Made by a program: the position numbers and the translations under genes | Notes under the pieces: generated by a model | The model's database searches: none | What the model saw: the letters and a program-made list of their open reading frames with translations, nothing else | What the model was told of the DNA's origin: nothing | In this document: positions 56,908 through 64,000 of the stretch, piece by piece | Numbering within the stretch: the first letter of the stretch is position 1 | How the letters are laid out: every line of letters starts with the position of its first letter | Assembly (NCBI RefSeq): GCF_023078375.1 | Contig: NZ_CP095554.1 | Location: forward strand, 1,488,001-1,552,000 | From: Roseomonas gilardii subsp. gilardii | GTDB taxonomy: Bacteria; Pseudomonadota; Alphaproteobacteria; Acetobacterales; Acetobacteraceae | Direction of reading: 5' to 3' | DNA length: 64,000 bases

Positions 56908-58677
56908 ATGGCCAGGCTACGCAGCCAGAACTGGTTCAACGATCCCGAGGATCCGGACATGACGGCGCTCTATCTGGAGCGCTACCTGAATTTCGGCCTG
57001 ACGCCGCAGGAGCTGCAATCCGGCCGTCCGATCATCGGCATCGCCCAGACCGGCAGCGACCTCGCCCCCTGCAACCGCCACCATATCGAGCTGGCGGAAC
57101 GCACGAGGGCCGGCATCCGCGATGCGGGCGGCATCCCGCTGGAATTCCCCTGTCACCCGATCCAGGAGACGGGCAAGCGCCCCACTGCGGCGCTGGACCG
57201 CAACCTCGCCTACCTGTCGCTCGTCGAGGTGCTCTACGGCTACCCGCTCGACGGCGTGGTGCTCACCACCGGCTGCGACAAGACCACGCCGGCCCTGCTG
57301 ATGGGCGCCGCCACGGTGAACATCCCGGCCATCGTCCTGTCCGGCGGGCCGATGCTGGACGGCCACTACAAGGGCAAGCTGGCGGGCAGCGGCACCATCA
57401 TCTGGGAGGCCCGGCGCCGCATGGCGGCGGGCGAGATCGGCTACGAAGAGTTCATGGCCCTCGCCGCCGCCTCCGCGCCCAGCGTCGGCCACTGCAACAC
57501 CATGGGCACGGCGCTGTCGATGAATTCGCTGGCCGAGGCGCTGGGCATGAGCCTGCCCGGCTGCGCCTCCATCCCCGCCCCGTATCGCGAGCGCGGGCAG
57601 ATGGCCTACATCACCGGCAAGCGCATCGTGGAGATGGTCCATGAGGATCTGACGCCGCGCAAGGTGATGACCAGGGAAGCCTTCGAGAACGCCATCATGG
57701 TGGCCTCGGCCCTGGGCGCCTCCACCAACTGCCCGCCGCACCTGATCGCCATCGCGAAGCATGTCGGCGTGGAGCTGAGCCTGGACGACTGGCAGCGCGT
57801 CGGCCACGACCTGCCGCTGCTGGTCAACTGCCAGCCCGCCGGGGCCTATCTCGGCGAATCCTTCCACCGCGCCGGCGGCGTGCCGGCGGTGATGAAGGAG
57901 CTGCTGGATGCCGGCGTGCTGCATGGCGCGCCGGTGGGCGTCAGCGGCCGCCCGATCGCCGAGAGCCTGGCGGGCGTGGAGGTCGAGGACCGCGACGTGA
58001 TCCGTCCCTTCTCCGCGCCGCTGATGCCGGAGGCCGGGATGCTGGTGCTGCGCGGCAACCTGTTCGACACCGGCGTGATGAAGACCTCGGTGATCTCCAA
58101 GGAGTTCCGCGACCGCTACCTCTCCAACCCCCAGGACCCGGACGCCTTCGAGGGCCGCGCCATCGTCTTCGACGGGCCGGAGGACTACCACAAGCGGATC
58201 AACGACCCTTCGCTGGAGATCGACGAGTACTGCCTCCTCTTCATCCGCGGCTGCGGCCCGGTCGGCTATCCCGGCTCGGCGGAGGTGGTGAACATGCAGC
58301 CGCCCGATGCGCTGATCCGCCGCGGCGTGAACTCGCTGCCCTGCATCGGCGACGGGCGGCAGAGCGGCACCTCGGCCAGCCCCTCCATCCTCAACGTCTC
58401 GCCCGAATCGGCGGTGGGCGGGGGCCTCGCCCTGCTGAAGACGGGGGACCGCGTGCGCTTCGACCTGCGTGCCCGGCGGGTGGACCTGCTGCTGCCGGAG
58501 GAGGAGATCGCCGCGCGCCGTGCCGCCCTGAAGCCCTATGTGCCGAACAACCAGACGCCCTGGCAGCAGCTTTACCGCGAGCGGGTGGGGCAGCTTTCCG
58601 ATGGCGCCTGCCTGGACTTCGCCACGGCCTATCAGGACGTGGTGCACACCAAGGGCATGCCCCGGCACTCGCACTGA
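56908..58677 (+). CDS. IlvD/Edd family dehydratase (arabonate/xylonate-type)
   Basis: A 589-residue [Fe-S] dehydratase. The cluster Cys residues appear in DLAPCNRHH (near 55), [19 protein letters not shown] and [20 protein letters not shown]. Sequence and length resemble L-arabinonate and D-xylonate dehydratases, which make 2-keto-3-deoxypentonates, rather than IlvD or Edd. ATG 56908 has AGGAG six bases before it. A hydratase family gene and a hydroxyacid dehydrogenase follow on the same strand, so it likely opens a sugar-acid pathway. Exact substrate unknown. Confidence 0.85.
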   Translation: MARLRSQNWFNDPEDPDMTALYLERYLNFGLTPQELQSGRPIIGIAQTGSDLAPCNRHHIELAERTRAGIRDAGGIPLEFPCHPIQETGKRPTAALDRNLAYLSLVEVLYGYPLDGVVLTTGCDKTTPALLMGAATVNIPAIVLSGGPMLDGHYKGKLAGSGTIIWEARRRMAAGEIGYEEFMALAAASAPSVGHCNTMGTALSMNSLAEALGMSLPGCASIPAPYRERGQMAYITGKRIVEMVHEDLTPRKVMTREAFENAIMVASALGASTNCPPHLIAIAKHVGVELSLDDWQRVGHDLPLLVNCQPAGAYLGESFHRAGGVPAVMKELLDAGVLHGAPVGVSGRPIAESLAGVEVEDRDVIRPFSAPLMPEAGMLVLRGNLFDTGVMKTSVISKEFRDRYLSNPQDPDAFEGRAIVFDGPEDYHKRINDPSLEIDEYCLLFIRGCGPVGYPGSAEVVNMQPPDALIRRGVNSLPCIGDGRQSGTSASPSILNVSPESAVGGGLALLKTGDRVRFDLRARRVDLLLPEEEIAARRAALKPYVPNNQTPWQQLYRERVGQLSDGACLDFATAYQDVVHTKGMPRHSH

Positions 58678-58689
58678 GGCGCGTTGCGG

Positions 58690-58720
58690 CCCGGGGGAAA
58701 GGCTCTACCCTTTCCCCCGC
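58690..58720 (+). terminator. Solo G/C hairpin after the dehydratase gene
   Basis: CCGGGGGAAAGG, loop of about six bases, then CCTTTCCCCCG forms a stem like the tail hairpin of the dispersed repeat. It is 12 bases after the dehydratase stop and could attenuate read-through to the next gene. There is no T tract. Confidence 0.5.
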
Positions 58721-58816
58721 ACGGGGCACGCATCGTCCGCCCCGTTCCTGACCACCCCCAGCGCCGCTCCCGGGCCAAACACCGTGCGGGCGGCCCGACT
58801 GACGGAAGCGAGCTTC

Positions 58817-59581
58817 ATGACCGATCTGCGCGCCGCCACCGAGGCGCTGCTCCAGGCCCGCCGCAGCCGCGACTGGATCGCCGTCCTGCCCGACGGCGCC
58901 CGGCCGCAGGACGAGGACGAGGCCTATGCCATCCAGGACGCGGTGGCGGCGGCGCTGGCGCCGGAACAGGGCGGCATCGCCGCCTGGAAGGTCGGCGCCG
59001 CCAACCCCGAGGCCCCGCCCTTCGCCGCGCCCATCCTGGCCGGCACGCTGCGCTTCGACGACAGCCCCTTCGCCCCGGGCTTCTTCCAGGTGATGGGGGC
59101 GGAGGCCGAGCTCGCCTACCGCATGGGCCGCGACCTGCCGCCCCGCGCCGAGCCCTATGCGCTGGAGGAGGTGCTGGACGCCGTGGCCAGCCTGCACCCG
59201 GCCATCGAGATCGCCGACACCCGTTTCATGGGGCTGAACACCACGGACCGGCTGAGCCATCTGGCCGACCAGCAGAGCCATGGCGCCCTGATCGTCGGTC
59301 CGGCCCTGGCCGACTGGCGCGGCGTCGTGCCCACGGAGCAGCCCTTCACCCTGCGCCTGAACGGCCAGGTGGCGGCGGAGGGGCGGGGCGGCAATCCCGC
59401 AGGCGACCCGGCGCGCCTGCTGCACTGGATGGCCAACCATGCCGCCGCCCGCAGCGGCGGGCTGAAGGCGGGCGATGTGATCACCACCGGCTCCTGCTGC
59501 GGCGCCATTCCCGTGTCGCCCGGCACGGTGGTGGAGGCCGGGTTCCCCGGCATCGGCACGGTGAGGACCAGCCTGGGCTGA
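58817..59581 (+). CDS. 2-keto-4-pentenoate hydratase family protein
   Basis: A 254-residue member of the hydratase/decarboxylase branch of the FAH-like fold (MhpD, DmpH, XylJ). It shows AWKVGAANPEAPPFAAPILAG, the metal-ligand Glu residues in MGAEAELAYRMGRDLP and LHPAIEIADTRF, and the C-terminal GDVITTGSCCGAIPVSPG. ATG 58817 gives the normal start. In aromatic pathways this family hydrates 2-oxopent-4-enoate, but next to a sugar-acid dehydratase it may act on a deoxy-ketoacid. Confidence 0.85.
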   Translation: MTDLRAATEALLQARRSRDWIAVLPDGARPQDEDEAYAIQDAVAAALAPEQGGIAAWKVGAANPEAPPFAAPILAGTLRFDDSPFAPGFFQVMGAEAELAYRMGRDLPPRAEPYALEEVLDAVASLHPAIEIADTRFMGLNTTDRLSHLADQQSHGALIVGPALADWRGVVPTEQPFTLRLNGQVAAEGRGGNPAGDPARLLHWMANHAAARSGGLKAGDVITTGSCCGAIPVSPGTVVEAGFPGIGTVRTSLG

Positions 59582-59758
59582 GGCCCCTCCCGGCGGCGGA
59601 TGCGCGGGCCGGAACCATGCCCCCCTGCCTTCCGGTCTGCCCCGGCCAGGGGGCTGGAAAGGGTGGGGGACATGGGTTCCGTCTCCGGGCGAGATGTTGA
59701 AACATCGCCGGAGGAACCATGTGATCTGCGTGGGCACGGAGCCACAGGGAGAGGAAAG

Positions 59759-60705
59759 ATGAGCCAGAAGCCGGCGATCCTGGTGATGTCGAAGTTGATG
59801 CCGCCCATCGAGGCCAAGCTCGCGGCCTCCTTCGACCTTCATCCCCTGCCTCCGGCGGGGAAAGGGAGGACTTCCTGCGCGAGACGGGGCCGCGCATCCG
59901 CGGCGTCGCCACCAGCGGCAGCGCCGGGCTGCCGCGCGCGATCATGGACGCGCTGCCGGCGCTGGAGATCATCGCGGTCAACGGCATCGGCGTGGATGCG
60001 GTGGACACGGAACGGGCAAAGCAGCGCGGCATCCCCGTCACCGCCACGCCCGGTGTCCTCACCGACGATGTGGCCGATCTCGGCATCGCCCTGATGCTGG
60101 CCGTCTCCCGCCAGCTCTGCGCCGCCGACCGCTTCGTGCGGGAGGGGCGCTGGGAGCGTGAATCCCTGGCGCTCGGCCACAAGGTCAGCGGCAAGCATCT
60201 GGGCATCCTGGGCATGGGCCGCATCGGCCGCGCCGTGGCGCAGCGCGCCGCGGGATTCAACATGACCATCGCCTATAACGACCTGCGCCCGGTGGAGGAC
60301 CTGCCGGACTACCGCTTCGTCCCCTCGCTGGTGGGGCTGGCGCGGGAATCCGACTTCCTGGTGATCGCCGCCTCGGGCGGGCCGGAATCGCGCGGCCTCG
60401 TCAATGCCCATGTGCTCGACGCGCTGGGGCCGGAGGGCATCCTGGTCAACATCGCCCGCGGCTCCATCGTCTCGGAGCCGGCGCTGATCGCGGCCTTGCA
60501 GGAACGGCGCCTGGGCGGTGCCGGGCTCGACGTCTTCGCCGACGAACCGCATGTGCCCGAGGTGCTGCGCCGCCTGGAGAATGTGGTGCTGCAGCCGCAC
60601 CGCGCCAGCGCCACGGTGGAAACCCGGCTGGCCATGGGAAATCTGGTGCTGGAGAACCTGCGGGCGCATTTCGCCGGGCAGCCCCTGCCGACGCGGGTGG
60701 CCTGA
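59759..60705 (+). CDS. D-2-hydroxyacid dehydrogenase, frameshifted near the N-terminus
   Basis: ATG 59759 (GGAGAGGAAAG before it) starts MSQKPAILVMSKLMPPIEAKLAASFDLHPLP, but after about 59860 the protein continues in another frame as EDFLRETGPRIRGVATSGSAGLPRA and on to the stop at 60705. The span is two over a multiple of three: a fifth G in GCGGGGAAAGG would join the halves. The rest is a complete hydroxyacid dehydrogenase (GMGRIGRAVAQRAAGFNM, NIARGSIVSE, LDVFADEPHVPE, LQPHRASATVETR; His as in GHPR-like members). It probably acts on a sugar-acid-derived 2-oxoacid. Confidence 0.87.
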
Positions 60706-60807
60706 CGCGAGGAAGCGGCCGGGGCAGGGGCGGCAGGACGAGGGGCATCGCCGTGCCCCGGATGGCCATGCTAGCCTGCCCGGGCAACGGGCTGCAGGCA
60801 TGGCCGC

Positions 60808-61602
60808 TTGAGTTTCCAGGTCTCGAAGTCCCTCTCCCTGCTCATCCAGCCGAGCTTCCTGCTGTTCCTGTGCCTCCTGCTGGGGACGGTGCTGGTGTGG
60901 CGCCGCTGGCGGCGCGGCGGGCTCACGCTGCTCACCCTGGCGGCGGGGTTCCAGTCGCTGCTGATCCTGCTGCCGGTCGATTCCTGGCTGCTGTCGCCGC
61001 TGGAGAACCGCTTTCCGCGACCCGACCCGCCCCCGGCCCATGTGGATGGCATCATCGTGCTGGGCGGGGCGGTCCGGACGGAACTGACCGAGGTGCATGG
61101 CATCCCCTCGCTCAACGGCGCGGCGGAGCGGATGACCGCCTTCGTGGGCCTGGCCCGGCGCTATCCCGAGGCGAGACTGGCCTTCACCGGCGGCAGCGGC
61201 CGGCTGGTCAGCGGGCATGTCACGGAATCCGAGGTGGCGCGCCGCCTGTTCGAGGAACTCGGCCTGACCCGGCCGGTCATCTATGACGACGCATCCCGCA
61301 CGACCTACGAGAACGCGGTCTTCCTGCGGCAGAAGGTGCAGCCCCGGCCCGGCGAGACCTGGCTGCTGGTGACGTCCGCCTGGCACATGCCGCGCTCCGT
61401 CGGAACCTTCCGCCGGGCCGGATGGACGGTCCTGCCCTGGCCGGTCGATTACCGCAGCGGCGCCCCCTATGGCGAAACGCTGGAGAACAGCCTGCCCGAC
61501 AAGCTCGGCAACCTCGACGGCGCCGTGCATGAATGGCTGGGCCTGCTCGGCTACCGGCTCATGGGGCGCAGCGCCACGCTCTTCCCGGGGCCGGGGGAAT
61601 AG
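60808..61602 (+). CDS. YdcF family (DUF218) membrane protein
   Basis: A 264-residue protein with two N-terminal membrane segments (residues 10-30 and 38-58) and a DUF218 domain: DGIIVLGGAVRTEL, ARLAFTGGSGRL, IYDDASRTTYENAVFL and LLVTSAWHMPRSVGTFRRAG. Members such as E. coli ElyC (YcbC) affect envelope/peptidoglycan homeostasis. The start is TTG 60808; the ATG eight bases earlier is out of frame and runs into a stop at once. It is convergent with the MucR-like gene (16 bases). Confidence 0.82.
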   Translation: MSFQVSKSLSLLIQPSFLLFLCLLLGTVLVWRRWRRGGLTLLTLAAGFQSLLILLPVDSWLLSPLENRFPRPDPPPAHVDGIIVLGGAVRTELTEVHGIPSLNGAAERMTAFVGLARRYPEARLAFTGGSGRLVSGHVTESEVARRLFEELGLTRPVIYDDASRTTYENAVFLRQKVQPRPGETWLLVTSAWHMPRSVGTFRRAGWTVLPWPVDYRSGAPYGETLENSLPDKLGNLDGAVHEWLGLLGYRLMGRSATLFPGPGE

Positions 61603-61618
61603 GGGGCAGCCGGGAAGG

Positions 61619-62614
61619 TCAGCCCTTCCGGGTCTCCTCGGCCCGGCGCCGGGGCAGGGGAGGCGCCACGGGCGATGGGTGGGCCGGTTCCTGCACCGCG
61701 ACCACCGGGCCCGTCAGGGCGCGGTGCACCTCGGCGATGAGGCCGGGCAGGTCGGTGGTCTGCACCGCGTTGTTCGAGACATGGGCCGCCACGATCTGCA
61801 CGGTCAGGGACACCGGATCTCGCTTCCTGGGGGCCAGCAGCCCGGGGATCTGCTTGCGGGGGCGCTTCCGCGTCAGGGCATCCGGCTGCAACAGGGCGCC
61901 GAGGCTCCCCAGCCCGGCGCCGGCCAGGAGGGCGGCGGCATCGGCCCTGACATCCTCGCCACCGGCCGGCATGGGCGCCGCCGGGGGCGTGGCCTCCGAG
62001 GGCAAGGGTTCCGGAGATAAGGGTTCCGGAGCCACGGGTTCCGGTGGGGAAATGGCCTCCGCCCGGCTTTCCGTGGTGTCGGGCGGGCTGTCCGGAGAAC
62101 CATTCCGGAGGTTCAGCCCTGGCTGTTCCGGAGCCCGGGACGGGACCCTGGATGCTGTCCTGCCACCGGCACGGCGTGGTTTCGCCACGGTTTCCGCCGA
62201 AGGAGCGGTGGCCGGAAGGGGCAGGGCGGGGGCATCCTGCCCAGGCGGAGGGGAGGCCCCCACAGCCGGAGCGGCCTCCGCCGGGGAAGGCTCGTCCCGG
62301 AGGGCGGCCTCCTGGGATGCGGGGGCTTGGGGCGCCGGCGCCTGGGCCGCCCCGGCTGGCGGGGCATCGGCCGGCCGGGCAGCGGCATGGCCGCCGGAAG
62401 GCTCTTCGGAATGCGCGGGCGCCTGCGCGAGCAGGCGGCGCAGCGTGCCGGCGGTCTCGTGGAACCCGTCCCCGCGGCTTACGACGAAGGCCTTTCCATC
62501 CAGCCAGAAGATCCGCTGCTGCATGGACAGGCGGTGGATCTGGGATTCGGTCGCCGGCAGGAAACGACAGCCGAGCGATTCCGCGATGGCATACTGCTCG
62601 CGCGTCAGTTGCAC
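61619..62614 (-). CDS. Proline-rich protein with a C-terminal MucR/Ros-like N-domain, zinc finger absent
   Basis: I do not recognise the whole of this 331-residue protein. Residues 1-65 (LTREQYAIAESLGCRF, then QQRIFWLDGKAFVVSRG) look like a small globular domain. Residues 66-235 are low-complexity and rich in Pro, Ala and Glu. Near 275-305, SLTVQIVAAHVSNNAVQTTDLPGLIAEVHRAL closely follows the first helical region of MucR/Ros regulators, where it mediates oligomerisation; but the C2H2-type zinc finger that should come next is missing and the protein ends in a basic tail. A basic patch (TRKRPRKQIPG) precedes the MucR-like part. It may be a nucleoid-associated or anti-MucR factor; that is speculation. 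Confidence 0.6.
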   Translation of the reverse strand: MQLTREQYAIAESLGCRFLPATESQIHRLSMQQRIFWLDGKAFVVSRGDGFHETAGTLRRLLAQAPAHSEEPSGGHAAARPADAPPAGAAQAPAPQAPASQEAALRDEPSPAEAAPAVGASPPPGQDAPALPLPATAPSAETVAKPRRAGGRTASRVPSRAPEQPGLNLRNGSPDSPPDTTESRAEAISPPEPVAPEPLSPEPLPSEATPPAAPMPAGGEDVRADAAALLAGAGLGSLGALLQPDALTRKRPRKQIPGLLAPRKRDPVSLTVQIVAAHVSNNAVQTTDLPGLIAEVHRALTGPVVAVQEPAHPSPVAPPLPRRRAEETRKG

Positions 62615-63045
62615 CGATGAATTCTCATAATATCTGAAGAACCTGTGCGAAGGGCGGACAGGGCAGGACTTGGCGGGGACTTGTCACCTGCTGTCACACG
62701 CTGCATTCCGATCTGTCTTCCGTCACGAAGTTCCTGGCCAAACAATGAATGCGAATGCCTTTCCGGCTTCCCGCGCAGGACGGTTCCCGCCTGGATCGCT
62801 CCGGCACTTTCGCCGGATGCCCATCCGGATCATGGATCGGGGCGAGTTTTGCCCGCTTCCATCCGCAGAGGCAATCCATGGATGCGAATGCCCATGGGAA
62901 GGGAGGGCCGTGGGCCACGGCATTCTGCGCGCAAGCGGCACGGGATGCCAGCGCATTTTCCAGAGCTGGCCGGCGGAGGAAGCGGCCTTCCCGCGCCGGC
63001 CGGTGGAACCCTTCCCGCGGAAGTCAAGGCTTCCGCGGGGCGGCG
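62615..63045. other. Gene-free gap with a repeated 15-mer
   Basis: 431 bases between the MucR-like gene and the SDR gene. The 15-mer ATGAATGCGAATGCC (62745-62759) recurs as ATGGATGCGAATGCC (62878-62892), each near the start of a short open frame. The frames show no recognisable protein. The first 30 bases are AT-rich and probably hold the promoter of the MucR-like gene. Confidence 0.4.
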
Positions 63046-63798
63046 TCAGACGGTGCGGCCGCCATCCACGGGAAATTCCACGCCCGTGATGAACTCGGCC
63101 TCGTCGGAAGCGAGGTAGAGCGCCGCGTTGGCGATGTCCTCCGCCCGCGACATGCGGCCGAGCGGGATGGTGGAGACGAATTTCGCACGGTTCTCCGGCG
63201 TGTCGGGCACGCCCATGAACTCGCTGAGCAGGCCGGTCGCCCCCATCACAGGGCAGATCGCATTCACGCGGATCTTCCAGGGCGCGAAGTCGAGCGCCAG
63301 CGACTTCGACATCACGTTCACCGCGCCCTTGCCGGCATTGTACCAGGACAGGCCCGGCCGCGGCCGCAGCCCGGCGGTGGAGCCGATGTTCAGGATCACG
63401 CCGCCGCCCGCATCCCGCATCACCGGCACGACCTCGCGCGCGAAGAGGTAGATCGACTTCACATTCACCCGCATGACGCGGTCGAAGGTTTCCTCGTCCA
63501 CATCCAGCACCGGCTGGTTGCGGTGCGTGGTACCGGCATTGTTCACCAGGATGTCGATGCGCCCGCCGAACGCCGCGCGCACCTGCTCCACCGCGCGGTG
63601 CACGGAGGGGCCGTCGCCCACATCCGCCGTGACGGCGATGGCATCGCCGCCGATCTCGCGCGCCACGCGCTCCGCCGCCTCCCCCCGCAGGTCGAGCACG
63701 GCCACCTTCGCGCCTTCCTGCGCGAAGCGCTTCGCGATCCCCTCGCCGAAGCCGCTGCCCGCGCCGGTGACGATCGCAACCTTGTCCTTGAGCCTCAT
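63046..63798 (-). CDS. SDR family oxidoreductase (FabG-like)
   Basis: A 250-residue classical short-chain dehydrogenase with cofactor motif TGAGSGFGEGIAKRFAQEG, NNAGTTHRNQP, catalytic Ser in NIGSTAGLRP, and YNAGKGAVNVMSKSLA (Tyr-x3-Lys). The C-terminus AEFITGVEFPVDGGRTV is typical. ATG 63798 is preceded by GGAGGAGGTAGC. It lies 31 bases after an aldehyde dehydrogenase on the same strand, so the two may act in one oxidation pathway. Confidence 0.93.
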   Translation of the reverse strand: MRLKDKVAIVTGAGSGFGEGIAKRFAQEGAKVAVLDLRGEAAERVAREIGGDAIAVTADVGDGPSVHRAVEQVRAAFGGRIDILVNNAGTTHRNQPVLDVDEETFDRVMRVNVKSIYLFAREVVPVMRDAGGGVILNIGSTAGLRPRPGLSWYNAGKGAVNVMSKSLALDFAPWKIRVNAICPVMGATGLLSEFMGVPDTPENRAKFVSTIPLGRMSRAEDIANAALYLASDEAEFITGVEFPVDGGRTV

Positions 63799-63829
63799 GC
63801 TACCTCCTCCCTCGAATCACGCGCCCCAT

Positions 63830-64000
63830 TCAGGTACCGTGCCGGATCGCGATGGTCTTCATCGTGGCGAAGCCGTACAGCGCGGCGAAACCCTTCTCGC
63901 GCCCATGGCCGGAGCGCTTCATGCCGCCGAAGGGCAGTTCCACGCCGCCGGCGGCGCCGTAGTTGTTAACGAAGACCTGCCCTGTGCGCACGCGCCGCGC
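63830..64000 (-). CDS. Aldehyde dehydrogenase family protein, C-terminal end
   Basis: The last 56 codons of a gene that continues beyond the window. On the minus strand they read RTGQVFVNNYGAAGG, then ELPFGGMKRSGHGREKGFAAL and a short tail ending at a TGA at 63832-63830. This is the conserved C-terminus of NAD(P)-dependent aldehyde dehydrogenases. Substrate unknown. Confidence 0.9.
   Translation of the reverse strand, partial: ARRVRTGQVFVNNYGAAGGVELPFGGMKRSGHGREKGFAALYGFATMKTIAIRHGT

Noticed and set aside
62749-63969. 406-codon open frame on the plus strand over the SDR gene
   Set aside because: Antisense to a clear short-chain dehydrogenase; composition is typical of a shadow frame.

Overview
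The window is 64 kb of very GC-rich DNA with alphaproteobacterial gene content and order (argH followed by a tiny LptM lipoprotein, an RlpA protein, a MaeB malic enzyme with a phosphotransacetylase-like tail, a MucR-like domain). It looks like a soil- or plant-associated Acetobacteraceae of the Roseomonas type; this is inference from gene content, not a database result. No rRNA, tRNA or CRISPR array was recognised.

Layout. 1-6.6 kb: end of a LigJ-like amidohydrolase, a MaoC hydratase, then a GntR regulator followed by a ThDP enzyme, an FAD oxidoreductase and a D-2-hydroxyacid dehydrogenase. 6.6-16.7 kb: housekeeping genes (TlpA-like thioredoxin, argH, lptM, a methyltransferase, rlpA, maeB, pncA) and a divergent MFS/LysR pair. 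17.0-31.1 kb: a leucine/isovalerate catabolic block on the minus strand (isovaleryl-CoA dehydrogenase, methylcrotonyl-CoA carboxylase beta and alpha, methylglutaconyl-CoA hydratase, HMG-CoA lyase, acyl-CoA ligase), a complete Liv-type ABC transporter on the same strand, and a divergent TetR regulator. 31.1-40.2 kb: UgpBAEC transporter, M20 amidohydrolase, class II aldolase, exported creatininase-like protein and YncE-like propeller. 40.1-56.5 kb: a nitrogen/nickel region with ethanolamine ammonia-lyase (eutBC), nikR and nikABCDE around a NikR operator, a GntP permease, a urea transporter and a full urease set (ureDABC divergent from ureEGF). 56.9-60.7 kb: a sugar-acid pathway (EDD-type dehydratase, hydratase, hydroxyacid dehydrogenase). 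60.8-64 kb: a YdcF protein, an unusual proline-rich protein ending in a MucR-like domain, an SDR, and the 3' end of an aldehyde dehydrogenase.

The nickel-urease part works as one unit: NikABCDE imports Ni2+, NikR represses uptake, UreEGFD insert Ni2+ into UreABC, and the UT-family permease brings in urea. Its ure half looks lower in GC than the flanks, and a dead IS5-type transposase lies on the left edge, which suggests acquisition.

Two patterns run through the window. First, a structured intergenic repeat of about 230-260 bp (three hairpins) occurs in three good copies plus fragments. Second, five otherwise well-preserved genes (a sixth is suspected) carry one frameshift each, mostly a missing base in a G/C run, which points to sequencing error more than to decay.
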